From Myxococcales bacterium (GTDB lineage Bacteria > Myxococcota_A > Polyangia > Palsa-1104 > JAEUJZ01), in contig JAEUJZ010000160.1 of NCBI GenBank assembly GCA_016794505.1, positions 62,001-126,000 on the forward strand: 64,000 nucleotides of DNA. The letters run 5' to 3'. Positions 35,254 through 44,112 of the stretch are shown here, piece after piece. Position numbers and translations under genes: made by a program. Numbering within the stretch: the first letter of the stretch is position 1; each line of letters begins with the position of its first letter. The notes below the pieces were generated by a model. That model saw only the letters and a list, made by a program, of their open reading frames with translations, did no database searches and was not told the DNA's origin.

Positions 35254-35306
35254 ACTGTGAACGGCTCACCAGAACCACTAGCCGCGAGCCGCCACGGAGG
35301 ACATTT

Positions 35307-37604
35307 ATGGGCAGCGGAGTTGCAATTCCGATCACGATTCAGGTCTTCAAGGGGGGCAGTGTCGCCCGCACCGAGAAGCTGAGTCTCGAACAGATCAAGA
35401 TCGGCAAGATCGCTTCGAACTCGCTCCAGCTCGACGACGAGTCCGTCAGTCGCATGCACGCGATGATCGAAGTCTCGCCGACCAAAGAAGTGGTCCTGAC
35501 GGACCTTGGCTCGACGAAAGGCACCTTCGTCAACGGCCAGAAGATCACGAAGCAGAAGCTGAAGCCGGGCGACGAAGTGCGCATCGGCGACGTGAAGCTG
35601 CTGGTGAACTTTGAAGCCGGCGCTGAAGAAGAGATCGCCGATGCCGAGGCAGAGCCTGATGCCGCTCCGGCTGCGCCACCGGCTCCTGCTCTGCCGCGTC
35701 CGGCGGCTCCGCCGTTTGCGGCCCCACCACCGATCGGCGGCCCACCGCGCGTGGCGCCACCGTTTGCTGCGGCAGCACCAGCGATCGCGGCGCAGGCTGC
35801 GGCCCCGGCTGCTCCGGCGACTTTCAGCATTCCACCTGCGTACGGCACCAAGGCCTTCGTACCCGTGGTGCCCCCGCACATTTCTGAGCAGGTCGAGACG
35901 CGAGATGGCTCACGCGCCGTCGAGGTCGCCGCGCTGTTCGAAGATGCGGTCATCACCGTCAAGCACTTTGACAATCCGGCGTCGGGCAAGGTGTCGAGCG
36001 CGACCAAGGGCATCTTGGGCGTCGGCTTTGGCTCGCTGATCGTGATGTTCCTGCTGTTTTTGCACAGCTACGTCATCGTCTCGAAAGAGAAGGCCGAGCT
36101 GGAGGAGTGGGAGAAGCACAACGCCGCGCTGGCGACGGCGGGCCGCGACAGGGACAAGACCGAGAAGCCACAGCCCAAGCGCGAGAGCCCAGCGAAGGAT
36201 GTGGCGGCGTTTGGTCTGCTTGGTCTCGGCGCCATCGCGCTCGCCATCGGCCTTTTGCGCAAGGCCAGCGAAGAACGGGAAAACGAGTTCACGATCGGAA
36301 CGGATCCCAAGGCGACGTTCCAGCCGCCGGCCTTCGCCGAGCTGCCGTCGCAGCTTTTCCCCTTGGTGCGGTCCAATGGCACTGACTATGAGGTGCTGCT
36401 GACCGCCAAGATGACCGGCGAGATGCAGCAGGGCGGGCGCACGGTTCCGCTTTCAGAGCTGATGGGCCAGGGCCGTCCAGCCAGTGAATTCCCCGGCGCT
36501 GTCGTGCTGTCGGTGCCGCAGGAATCGCGCCTCAATGTGCAGATTGGCGAGAACACGTTCAACATCAACTCCGTCGCCAAGCCGCGCACGTATCCCGTGC
36601 CGTTCCACATCGACTGGCACACGCAGTCGTACACGATCGGCGTATTCACGGGCGTCGCGCTGTTCATGGCGCTGATGTTCTCGGTGCCGCCGGATCCGAA
36701 GTCGCTGTCGCTGGACGCGTTCATGAATGACCAGCGCCTGGCGAAGTTCCTGGTGAAGCCGGAAGAGCAGAAGCCGGAAGAGATCCCGGACTGGCTGAAG
36801 AAGGCCAAGCAAGAGAACGAGAACGCGGGCGGCAAGCGCGCCAAAGAGACCGAAGGCAAGATGGGCAAGAAGGACTCGTCGGCGAAGAACAAGATCTTCG
36901 CGATCAAAGGCCCGCCGACGAACACCGATATCAAGCTGGCCAAGGAAGCGGCGAAGGATGCCGCGAAGAACGCAGGTGTCCTGGGTGTCATTCGCTCGGG
37001 CATGGCGGGCAGCATGGCTTCGATCTTCGGCCGCGACTCAGCCCTAGGCCGCGACGCAGAAGATGCCATGGGTGGCTTGGTCGGCACGGAAGTCGGCGAC
37101 GCCTACGGCGCGGGTGGCTTCGGCTTGGTTGGCAGCGGTCGTGGTGGTGGTGGCACGGGTGAAGGCACGATCGGCCTCGGCAACCTCGGCACAATCGGCC
37201 GTGGCTCGGGCGCTCCCGGTGGCGGTATGTACGGCGCTCGTGCAGGTGCCCTCAAAGCGCGCAAGGCGGGTGCTCCTGAAGTCGTGCCCGGTACCGCAGA
37301 GGTTCGCGGCTCGCTCGACAAGGAACTGATTCGCCGCATCATCCGTCGCCACTTGAACGAAGTGAAGTTCTGCTATGAGAAGGAACTCACCCGGAACCCG
37401 AACCTGCAGGGCCGCATCATGGTGCAGTTCACCATCAGCCCGACAGGCTCGGTTGTCGCCAGCATCGTGCAGTCTTCGACCATGGGCAACCCCATCGTCG
37501 AGCAGTGCATTGCCGGTGCGGTCCGTCGCTGGGAGTTCCCCAAGCCGCAGGGTGGCATCGTCGTCGTCACCTATCCCTTCGTGCTCAAGTCCGCAGGCGA
37601 ATAG
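35307..37604 (+). CDS. FHA-domain, three-TM, TonB-like (AgmX/PglI C-terminal) protein
   Basis: 765 residues. An N-terminal FHA phosphothreonine-binding domain (about 10-103; SVSRMHAMIEV, DLGSTKGTFVNG) is followed by a Pro/Ala linker. TM1 is at 235-256, a charged helical segment follows, TM2 is at 299-316, a domain of about 120 residues follows, and TM3 is at 443-462. Beyond TM3 come a Lys/Glu-rich stalk, a Gly-rich stretch (590-640) and a C-terminal TonB-like domain (670-762; ELIRRIIRRHLNEVKFCYEKEL, WEFPKPQGG). This order resembles GltG/GltJ and AgmX of the myxobacterial Agl/Glt machinery. It is likely energised by an ExbB/ExbD motor such as that at 43348. GGAGG precedes the ATG. Confidence 0.82.
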   Translation: MGSGVAIPITIQVFKGGSVARTEKLSLEQIKIGKIASNSLQLDDESVSRMHAMIEVSPTKEVVLTDLGSTKGTFVNGQKITKQKLKPGDEVRIGDVKLLVNFEAGAEEEIADAEAEPDAAPAAPPAPALPRPAAPPFAAPPPIGGPPRVAPPFAAAAPAIAAQAAAPAAPATFSIPPAYGTKAFVPVVPPHISEQVETRDGSRAVEVAALFEDAVITVKHFDNPASGKVSSATKGILGVGFGSLIVMFLLFLHSYVIVSKEKAELEEWEKHNAALATAGRDRDKTEKPQPKRESPAKDVAAFGLLGLGAIALAIGLLRKASEERENEFTIGTDPKATFQPPAFAELPSQLFPLVRSNGTDYEVLLTAKMTGEMQQGGRTVPLSELMGQGRPASEFPGAVVLSVPQESRLNVQIGENTFNINSVAKPRTYPVPFHIDWHTQSYTIGVFTGVALFMALMFSVPPDPKSLSLDAFMNDQRLAKFLVKPEEQKPEEIPDWLKKAKQENENAGGKRAKETEGKMGKKDSSAKNKIFAIKGPPTNTDIKLAKEAAKDAAKNAGVLGVIRSGMAGSMASIFGRDSALGRDAEDAMGGLVGTEVGDAYGAGGFGLVGSGRGGGGTGEGTIGLGNLGTIGRGSGAPGGGMYGARAGALKARKAGAPEVVPGTAEVRGSLDKELIRRIIRRHLNEVKFCYEKELTRNPNLQGRIMVQFTISPTGSVVASIVQSSTMGNPIVEQCIAGAVRRWEFPKPQGGIVVVTYPFVLKSAGE

Positions 37605-37730
37605 CCGTCTGACTCTCGCCTGACCATCGGCCCTCCGCCTTCCGCCCTCCGATTCGCTCCACTCCACTCCACTCCGTTTCTTGCCGCTTCGCGTTCTTCC
37701 TATGAGCCTCCTTTGTCCGCACGCGTCGCG
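37605..37730 (+). other. Pyrimidine-rich, G-poor spacer (possible rut-like tract)
   Basis: The coding strand after the FHA gene is dominated by C and T with few G, including a CCACT run near 37661. Such C-over-G regions are where Rho loads. Similar spacers follow the genes ending at 45174, 47134 and 48640. Confidence 0.35.
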
Positions 37731-37745
37731 TGATATCCTGCCGCG

Positions 37746-39290
37746 GTGACTGCGTTTGCGCAGCCTGCCGCGTCGCAGGTCAGCCATGCACCGGGGGCCA
37801 AGTCGCCCGCTTCGACGACTGCTGCGGCTGCACGAGGTCGTCTGGGCTGGCTGCTTTGGTACTTCGTGGGGATGGCTGTGGCCTTGCCCGTGTACCTGCT
37901 CATGGCGACGCCGCGCTTCTCGACGCTGGCCCGCGTCATCGCATGGCTGGGGCTGGGACTGGCGCTGCTGCCGCTGCTTTCTGTTCTGGCGAGCCGTAGC
38001 AGTCAGCGCTGTACGGTCGTCGCGATCGGGCTGTGGGTGACGCTGTATCACCACCTGGCCGTGTTTCACGAGCGCGTGCTGTTGCTGCGCTGGGGCGAGG
38101 CACGAATCAGCGATCGCTCCGTCGAGCTGTCGGCGCTGCTGGCGGCCTTGGCGGTCCCGGCTCTGTGGGCGGGCTGGTGGCTGGGCACCGTCGTGCGAAC
38201 GCGGCGCATTCTGCCGCGGCCGCAGCTGCCGATCGAGTCGTCTTGGCTGCGCATCGTGGGAAGCGGCATTGTGCTGCTGTCGCTTGCGGCCGACATCCTG
38301 TGGCTGCGCGGCGAGCTTCCCCAAGATCGAACGGCGGTGAGTGCGATTGCCTGGCTGACTCCCGGCGAGCTGGGTTTTGCCATGGTGCTTCTGGCCAGCC
38401 TGCAGCGCGACAACGCCCGCGGCTTTGCTCGCTCGCTGTTCTGGGTGCTTTTCGGCCTGGCAGCGATGGTGGCTCTGATGCGCGGCGTGCTGACTCCTTT
38501 GATCAAGCCGCTCTTGATCTATCTGCTGGGTTGGCTCTTTGTCCGACGGAAGCTGCGACTGTGGCCGGTGATTACTGCGCTGCTTGTGGTCATCATCCTG
38601 CAGCCGGTCAAAGCCGAGTTTCGCGCCCGCGTCTGGGATCGCAGCACGCGCTTGGAGCTGTGGCAGCGAGCTGAGCTTTTCGCCGAGCTGACCGTGCAGC
38701 ACTGGCTGGGCGACGGACCAGCGCTGCAACAAGACCGCTCGCAGTCGCTGCAAGTGGCAGCGGCACGCACGGCGGGAGCGCTTCAGCTTGCGCACGCCAT
38801 CGAGATGACGCCGGCCGCCGTGCCGCACCAGTGGGGCGCGACGTATGTCTATCTGCGTCACGCATTCATCCCGCGCGTGTTTGATCCCGAGAAGCCCATC
38901 GCGCAGCATGCCGATGTCTGGGCGGCCGTGATCTATGGCTACACGACGCCGGCTGGCACTGCGCACGTCATGGTGGGCCTGGGCCAGCTTCCCGAGGCGT
39001 ACATCAACTTTGGTCTGTTCGGATCGCTGCTCTTGCTGGCTGGCGTTGGCTTTCTGTGTCGACTTGTCGACGATCTATTCGCGCACGAGCATGCGCAGAG
39101 CGGCGCGCTGGTGTTGCACCTGTACTTTGTCCAGAACCTGACGACGACACTCGAAGGATCGCTGGCGCAGTTCTGGGGGGGCGTGCCGCAGACGGTGCTG
39201 TTCTATGGCCTGCTGCTCGCCGTCTTGTCGAGTGCGACGACGCGAATCATTCCCGGCCCGCTGGGGATGGCCGGGCTGCGCAGAGCGTAG
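37746..39290 (+). CDS. Wzy/O-antigen polymerase-like polytopic membrane protein
   Basis: 514 residues with about 12 membrane helices. A large extracytoplasmic loop between helices (about 300-410; HQWGATYVYLRHAFIPRVFDPEKP) precedes the motif GLGQLPEAYINFGLFGSLLLL, which matches oligosaccharide repeat-unit polymerases. It probably joins undecaprenyl-linked sugar units in the periplasm. The GTG start at 37746 has no Shine-Dalgarno; TATCCT at 37734-37739 lies 6 nt upstream. The methyltransferase gene starts 6 bp after the stop. Confidence 0.65.
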   Translation: MTAFAQPAASQVSHAPGAKSPASTTAAAARGRLGWLLWYFVGMAVALPVYLLMATPRFSTLARVIAWLGLGLALLPLLSVLASRSSQRCTVVAIGLWVTLYHHLAVFHERVLLLRWGEARISDRSVELSALLAALAVPALWAGWWLGTVVRTRRILPRPQLPIESSWLRIVGSGIVLLSLAADILWLRGELPQDRTAVSAIAWLTPGELGFAMVLLASLQRDNARGFARSLFWVLFGLAAMVALMRGVLTPLIKPLLIYLLGWLFVRRKLRLWPVITALLVVIILQPVKAEFRARVWDRSTRLELWQRAELFAELTVQHWLGDGPALQQDRSQSLQVAAARTAGALQLAHAIEMTPAAVPHQWGATYVYLRHAFIPRVFDPEKPIAQHADVWAAVIYGYTTPAGTAHVMVGLGQLPEAYINFGLFGSLLLLAGVGFLCRLVDDLFAHEHAQSGALVLHLYFVQNLTTTLEGSLAQFWGGVPQTVLFYGLLLAVLSSATTRIIPGPLGMAGLRRA

Positions 39291-39296
39291 CCGCCG

Positions 39297-40247
39297 ATGT
39301 CGAGTTCCCTTGCGCAGCGGCTTTCGATGTTGAGCGAAGCGGCGCCGCTGTGGCTGGACGGACCGACGGGAACGCAGCTGGAAGCACACGGCTTCCGCTC
39401 GCATCCGCGGCTTTGGACCGCGCTGGCCAGCATCGACGATCCCGAGCTCTTGGCGAGTGTCCATCGACGGTATCTGCAAGCGGGCGCCGACTGCGTCACG
39501 GCGAACACGTTTCGCACGACGGCCTTTGCGGCCCAGCTGGCCGGTGTGGACGTGGCGCGGATGCGGGCCTGTGCTCGACAGGCGGTCCACATCGCAAGGC
39601 AGGTGTGCCAGGAATTTCCGTCGCGCTTTGTCTTGGGCAGCATGGCGCCGCTCGCGGACTGCTATCAACCGGATCGTGTCCCGGCCGACTGCGTGCTTGA
39701 GCGCGAGCATGCGCGCAACGTGGACTGGCTGCTTGAAGCCGGCTGTGATGGTCTCTTGCTTGAGACGCAAGGGGTTGCCCGAGAAGCGCTGTGTGCCGTG
39801 CGCTCGGCGCGTCGACTGTGGGATGGGCCGATTCTCGTCAGCTTCCTGCCGGACGACCGCGGGGACGCGCTCTTGGGGGGGGACGACTTGTTGCAGACGG
39901 CGCGGGCCTGCTTGGATCTGGGGGCGAGCGCCATCTTGCTCAACTGTGCGCACGTCGCCGTCATTCTGCGGGCGCTGCGCTGCCTGTCTGCGCTGGGTTC
40001 CCCGACGGATCGGGCGCCGATTTGGTTGGGGGCGTATCCCAATGCGGCCCATCGCGTGAAACAGGCCGGGCAGTGGCTTTGGCAGGCCGATCCCGACGCG
40101 GCACGCCGGCTGCCCCTGCATACGCGGCAGCTTGCGGCACACGGTGCTCTGATCGTGGGCGCGTGCTGTGGTTTTGGCCCCGACGATCTGGCGCAGATGA
40201 TCGCTGCGTGGACGCCAGACCGCATGCTAGGACCATCGGCACCGTGA
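39297..40247 (+). CDS. Homocysteine S-methyltransferase family protein
   Basis: 316 residues, TIM-barrel methyltransferase. Seen: WLDGPTGTQLEAHGF near the start, CVTANTFRTT, a first zinc-ligand Cys in LLNCAHV and the Cys pair in VGACCGFGPDDLAQM. Members move a methyl group to homocysteine from S-methylmethionine, betaine or SAM. The GACCGFGP ending departs slightly from the usual GGCCGT. It follows the polymerase gene by 6 bp and overlaps the ABC ATPase start (GTGA). Confidence 0.85.
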   Translation: MSSSLAQRLSMLSEAAPLWLDGPTGTQLEAHGFRSHPRLWTALASIDDPELLASVHRRYLQAGADCVTANTFRTTAFAAQLAGVDVARMRACARQAVHIARQVCQEFPSRFVLGSMAPLADCYQPDRVPADCVLEREHARNVDWLLEAGCDGLLLETQGVAREALCAVRSARRLWDGPILVSFLPDDRGDALLGGDDLLQTARACLDLGASAILLNCAHVAVILRALRCLSALGSPTDRAPIWLGAYPNAAHRVKQAGQWLWQADPDAARRLPLHTRQLAAHGALIVGACCGFGPDDLAQMIAAWTPDRMLGPSAP

Positions 40248-41248
40248 GCATGATCGAAGTCGAACACCTGTCGGCAGGATACTCAGCGACGCGACACGCG
40301 CTAGATGGCGTGAGCTTTCGTGTCGAACGCGGCGAAGTGGTGGGGCTGCTTGGGGCAAATGGCGCCGGCAAGACAACGCTGTTGCGTATCTTGGCGGGGC
40401 TTCTGCATCCCCGTGCTGGCCGCGCCCAGGTCGCAGGCTTTGACGTGGTGACGCAGGCGCGGGCGGCTCGACATGCGCTTGGCTATGTCCCCGAAGAGCC
40501 CGTCCTTGACGCCGAGTTTCGCGTTGGCGAGTTCTTGGAGCTGCGAGCCGCTCTCAAAGGGGTGCCGGCGGCGGAGTGCCGCCCGCGCGTCGAAGAGGTC
40601 AGTGATCGGCTTGGACTGCTGGATCAGCAACGAAGGCTGATTGCCGAGCTCTCCAAGGGATATCGCCAGCGGGTCGGACTGGCGGATGCTCTTTTGGCGC
40701 AGCCCCCTGTCTTGCTGCTCGACGAACCAACCGATGGATTGGACCCGGTTCAGCGTACTCAGACCCTGCGCTTGATCGCCGATCTCGCTCGCCGGCACAC
40801 GGTGTTGCTATCGACGCACATCCTGCCCGAGGCCGAGTCGGTCTGTCAGCGCGTGCTGATTCTCGATCGCGGTCGCCTGGTTGCAGAAGGGGCACCGGCT
40901 TGTCTGCTTCCTACATCGCCGAGTGCGTCACCGCTTCTGCTGCACTGCCAGGGTCCCATCGCCGAGATCTGCGAAGTCGTGCGGCAGGTCGAGGGCGTTT
41001 CGGCGGTCCGTCTGCTAACGCCTGCGCTGCATGTGGCGTCTGCTTGCGCCGACGATGCCTTTGCCTCGGACGTCGAAGCCATGCTGCAGATCGATCTGGC
41101 CGATGCGTGCGATCGACAGGCCGCCGACCGCATCGCCCGCGCGGTGTTGCCGATGGGTCGGCTGCTTTCGCTTGCTCCGCAGCCGCGCTCGCTGGCTGCG
41201 CTGTTTCCGCAGCAGACGCACCCGCCGGAGTCGAGCCGCAACTCGTGA
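40244..41248 (+). CDS. ABC transporter ATP-binding protein (GldA/CcmA-like)
   Basis: 334 residues from a GTG overlapping the upstream stop; an ATG at 40250 is the alternative. Walker A GANGAGKTT, signature LSKGYRQRVGLA and Walker B LLLDEPTDGLD are intact, with the H-loop Thr-His after LLSTHILPEAE. The SKGYRQRVGLA signature is typical of GldA/NosF-type exporters. A 110-residue C-terminal extension has no match I recognise. No permease gene follows; the next gene is on the other strand. Confidence 0.88.
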   Translation: MSMIEVEHLSAGYSATRHALDGVSFRVERGEVVGLLGANGAGKTTLLRILAGLLHPRAGRAQVAGFDVVTQARAARHALGYVPEEPVLDAEFRVGEFLELRAALKGVPAAECRPRVEEVSDRLGLLDQQRRLIAELSKGYRQRVGLADALLAQPPVLLLDEPTDGLDPVQRTQTLRLIADLARRHTVLLSTHILPEAESVCQRVLILDRGRLVAEGAPACLLPTSPSASPLLLHCQGPIAEICEVVRQVEGVSAVRLLTPALHVASACADDAFASDVEAMLQIDLADACDRQAADRIARAVLPMGRLLSLAPQPRSLAALFPQQTHPPESSRNS

Positions 41249-41306
41249 TGGGTTCTCCGTCGAGAAAAAGCGTGGATCCAGCTAGCCTGAGCCTTGGTTC
41301 ACGAGC

Positions 41307-41729
41307 CTAGGCCGCCTCGAAAATGGCGCGAAACTCGGGCGGGATGGGAATCGAATAGATGCGCCCAGTCTGCGCATCACGACGAGCGAAGACCCGCGTC
41401 TCTTCCCCCACCGCGACGACGTCATTGCCATGTCGCAGCTCATGGGTCTGAATGAAGCGCTTCTCTTCCCATGTGCTGACGTGGGTGTGAATCTCGACGA
41501 GATCGCCGTAGGTGACCGGCTTGATGAAGCGCGACCGCGCCTCGACCAAAGGAACGCCGATGATGCCGCTTTCTTTTTCGGTTTCGCGCCACGTGGGCAG
41601 GCCGCAGCGATCGAAAAAGTGGCGAGAGGCAGCGTCGTACCAGCGAAAGAAATTGGGATAAAAGGCGATTCCCGCCGGATCGCAGTCACCGAAGTGGACT
41701 TGAAAGCGGAAGATTTCGAATCGGGGCAT
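41307..41729 (-). CDS. 4-hydroxybenzoyl-CoA thioesterase-like hotdog protein
   Basis: 140 residues, the usual length for single hotdog acyl-CoA thioesterases. The active-site motif is clear: FGDCDPAGIAFYPNFFRWYD, with the first Asp-x-Asp of the 4HBT family. It hydrolyses an acyl- or aryl-CoA in the cytosol; YbgC-like and 4HBT-like members share this motif, so the substrate is open. It stands alone between the ABC ATPase gene (convergent) and the histidine kinase gene (same strand). Confidence 0.87.
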   Translation of the reverse strand: MPRFEIFRFQVHFGDCDPAGIAFYPNFFRWYDAASRHFFDRCGLPTWRETEKESGIIGVPLVEARSRFIKPVTYGDLVEIHTHVSTWEEKRFIQTHELRHGNDVVAVGEETRVFARRDAQTGRIYSIPIPPEFRAIFEAA

Positions 41730-41828
41730 CTGGGTGCGTGCTGCGTGGAGCCTGGCTCTGTTTCTTTTCGCGGTCTCGTCGCAGCGCTGACTGCCTGTAG
41801 CACGCGTCCGTCGCCAGGGTCAATGCAC

Positions 41829-43064
41829 TCACCGCGTAAGCGTCCACGCGTCCTTGCTGCGCGGCAGCGATAGGCGAAAGCGGGTCTGCGGCGGCCCCGG
41901 CGTCACAAGCTCGATGCGTCCGCGGTGTTGCTCGGCCACGGCCGCGACGATCGCCAAGCCCAAGCCGCTGCCGCCGCTGTCTCGGCGGGTGGTGACGAAG
42001 CGCTCGAACAGGCGGTCACGAACGCTTGGGTCGATGCCAGGGCCCAGGTTGCTGACATCCAGAGAGACCTTTTCTGCATCGCTGCGAAGCTGCAGGTGGA
42101 TGGCTGGTTCGTTTGCGCCAGGCGCGGGCTGTGTCGCGAAGGCCAGCGCGTTGTCGATGAGGTTGTCAATGGCTCGACGCAGCCAGGTAGCATCGCCGCA
42201 GGTGACGAATCGCTGCGCTTCATCGCTGGTGGCGATGGCGTCTTCGGCAGTGCCTAGATCCAGGTGGATGCGCAGCATTCGCTGCTCAGCGAGAGCTGCG
42301 TGGGCTTCGACTGCCTGTTCGCAGACGGTGGCCAGGTCGACCTGTTCTTCGCCAACGCCACGCGCTTGCAGACGCGTCAGAGCCAGTAGGTTGTGAACGA
42401 TGCTCTGCAGCCGATCTGCGGCTTCACGAATGCGGCTGACAAAGCGCCGCGCCGTGCTGGGTTCATCGAGTGCTCCGTCGGCCAGGACCTCGGCAGCGGC
42501 CCGAATGGCGGCCACTGGATTCTTCAGCTCATGCGACAAGTCGACGGCGAGGCGTTCGGCCAAGTGATGCCCTTCCAGCTCGCGTCGCATCGATTCCAGC
42601 GCGGCCGTAAGGGTTCGCACCTCACGACCAAAGGGCCGGGGCAGCGTGACGTGGCGCTCGCCCTGCGCGATGCGTGAGGCCGCGTGGGTCAGGCGCTCGA
42701 TGGGCTTGGCGATGGCGCGGCCGATCAGGGCCGCAGCGAGGGCCGTAGCGACGACCAAAAGCAAGGACAGGATGGCCGCTCCGGCCGCCACCTCGCGGAG
42801 GCTGCGCATCACAAGCTCGGTTCCGGGCTGCGCGATCGCGGTCTGTGCGTGGATGCGCAAGGCACGTGCTTCCAGTCGGTGAATCGCATACAGGCTCGTC
42901 AGGGCCGAGAAGCCACCAGACAGCGCGGCCATGGCCACAAAGACCTGCATGCGAATCGACAGACCGATCCGCAGGCTGCGCCACAGACGGAAAAGAACAA
43001 AGCCTGTGAAAGCGACGAGCCCGAGGACGGCGAGGGACGGCAGACTGAGCCATGGCCACGGCAT
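41829..43064 (-). CDS. Membrane-bound sensor histidine kinase (orphan)
   Basis: 411 residues. Two hydrophobic segments (about 5-28 and 38-60), a short loop, then a third (about 95-116) lead into HAMP (115-170), HisKA with H178 (DLSHELKNP) and HATPase_c with N-box DNLIDNALAFA, G1 NLGPGIDP and G2 GGSGLGLAIV. All catalytic parts are intact. No response regulator is adjacent. TACACT at 43072-43077 lies 7 nt before the ATG at 43064. The gene is divergent from the ExbBD operon, which has a sigma54-like promoter in the shared 283-bp region. Confidence 0.9.
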   Translation of the reverse strand: MPWPWLSLPSLAVLGLVAFTGFVLFRLWRSLRIGLSIRMQVFVAMAALSGGFSALTSLYAIHRLEARALRIHAQTAIAQPGTELVMRSLREVAAGAAILSLLLVVATALAAALIGRAIAKPIERLTHAASRIAQGERHVTLPRPFGREVRTLTAALESMRRELEGHHLAERLAVDLSHELKNPVAAIRAAAEVLADGALDEPSTARRFVSRIREAADRLQSIVHNLLALTRLQARGVGEEQVDLATVCEQAVEAHAALAEQRMLRIHLDLGTAEDAIATSDEAQRFVTCGDATWLRRAIDNLIDNALAFATQPAPGANEPAIHLQLRSDAEKVSLDVSNLGPGIDPSVRDRLFERFVTTRRDSGGSGLGLAIVAAVAEQHRGRIELVTPGPPQTRFRLSLPRSKDAWTLTR

Positions 43065-43071
43065 GGGGCGC

Positions 43072-43077
43072 AGTGTA
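43072..43077 (-). promoter_or_regulatory. Candidate -10 element (TACACT), leaderless
   Basis: On the minus strand TACACT ends 7 nt before the histidine kinase ATG. It supports 43064 over an upstream in-frame start. Confidence 0.4.
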
Positions 43078-43250
43078 CTTGCACCACGCTGGGGGGAGCC
43101 GCCGAACCCAAGACTGGGGCAGAATGCTACGGCTGTGTCGCGCAATTCCCCGAGGAATGGCCGAACCTATTTTTCGCAGTACTGCGGCCAAGTCCGGCCC
43201 GGACCCAGTCTTCGGCGGGCATGCAAATTTTCTCGATAGATTTCTCTTTC

Positions 43251-43266
43251 TGGCACTGCCCGTGCT
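43251..43266 (+). promoter_or_regulatory. Sigma54 (-24/-12) promoter candidate for the ExbBD operon
   Basis: TGGCACTGCCCGTGCT keeps the GG and GC dinucleotides of the -24/-12 elements at the exact 10-nt spacing, with a full TGGCAC at -24; only one T in the -12 box differs. It lies about 82 nt upstream of the exbB ATG. Confidence 0.5.
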
Positions 43267-43347
43267 TGCGTAGGATGCGAACAAATCAACAGGCCACCAT
43301 GGGGTGGTCGCGAACACGATTGACGATTCGTTCGGAGGTCTAGAGAG

Positions 43348-44010
43348 ATGTCGATCCTAAAGGGCTTGGCAGACGCGTTCCACGAGGGTGGTTGGCCGAT
43401 GTGGCCGATCCTGCTTCTGATGATCATCGCTTGGGGTATTTCCATCGAGCGTTCGATCTATCTGAAGAAAGCCGGCATCGATAAGGAGAAGCTCCTGTCG
43501 CTGCTCAAGAGCCAGATCATGGCTGGCAACATCCAGGGCGCGGTCAAGGTGTGCAGCGGCAACCCGACTCCGGTCACGCGCGTGATTCAGGCTGGTCTTA
43601 CCAAGTTCAACCGCCCCGACGCTGAAGTTCAGGCTGCGATGGATGAGCAGGCTCTCAAGGAAATTCCGAAGCTGGAAGCGCGCACGGGCTACCTCGCCAT
43701 GCTCGGCAACGTCGCTACGCTCGTCGGTCTGCTCGGCACGATTCTTGGTCTGATCCACTCGTTCGCTGGCGTTGCTGGCGTCGATCCCTCGATGAAAGCC
43801 ACGCTGCTCGCCAAGGGCATCAGCGAAGCCATGAACTGCACCGCGTTCGGTCTGATCTGCGCCGTTCCCGCGCTGCTGTGGTTCGCCGTTCTGAACGGCT
43901 GGACGCAGCACACGCTGGACGACATGAACGAGCTATCGGTCCAGGTTGTGAACCTGGTGGTCGGCCACAAGTCGGCGATGAAGTCGGCCCAGGGCGGCGG
44001 CCAGTCGTAG
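43348..44010 (+). CDS. ExbB/TolQ/MotA-family proton channel (AglR-like)
   Basis: 220 residues, three TM helices, inner membrane stator of a proton-driven motor. TM1 is at about 15-35 (WPMWPILLLMIIAWG). The two conserved channel helices contain the expected Thr residues (GNVATLVGLLGTILGLI and AMNCTAFGLICAVPALLWF). GGAGG at 43335-43339 precedes the ATG. First gene of an operon with two ExbD-type genes. The one-Q, two-R stoichiometry matches AglR-AglQ-AglS of the myxobacterial gliding motor, but could equally be a TonB/ExbBD system. Confidence 0.92.
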   Translation: MSILKGLADAFHEGGWPMWPILLLMIIAWGISIERSIYLKKAGIDKEKLLSLLKSQIMAGNIQGAVKVCSGNPTPVTRVIQAGLTKFNRPDAEVQAAMDEQALKEIPKLEARTGYLAMLGNVATLVGLLGTILGLIHSFAGVAGVDPSMKATLLAKGISEAMNCTAFGLICAVPALLWFAVLNGWTQHTLDDMNELSVQVVNLVVGHKSAMKSAQGGGQS

Positions 44011-44112
44011 CGCCTTCGTCGCAGCGAGGCTTTGTCGCAGCAGCTTGACTTGACTGTGGCCGTTGTGACGAGTCGTTGATGCGATGCAAACGCTTGTACC
44101 AAGGAGATAACG

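Larger units (their letters stand above)
34958..35306 (+). other. 349-bp intergenic region with terminator and promoter candidates
   Basis: No gene seen. The first 160 bp are GC-rich and end in a terminator-like structure (35096-35124). The last 140 bp are markedly AT-rich and hold an ECF-sigma-like promoter (35225-35253) and a GGAGG ribosome site (35296-35300) for the FHA gene. Confidence 0.55.

Noticed and set aside
37044..38966. 640-codon minus-strand frame opposite the FHA and polymerase genes
   Set aside because: Antisense to both; composition is His/Gln/Arg-rich without domain features.
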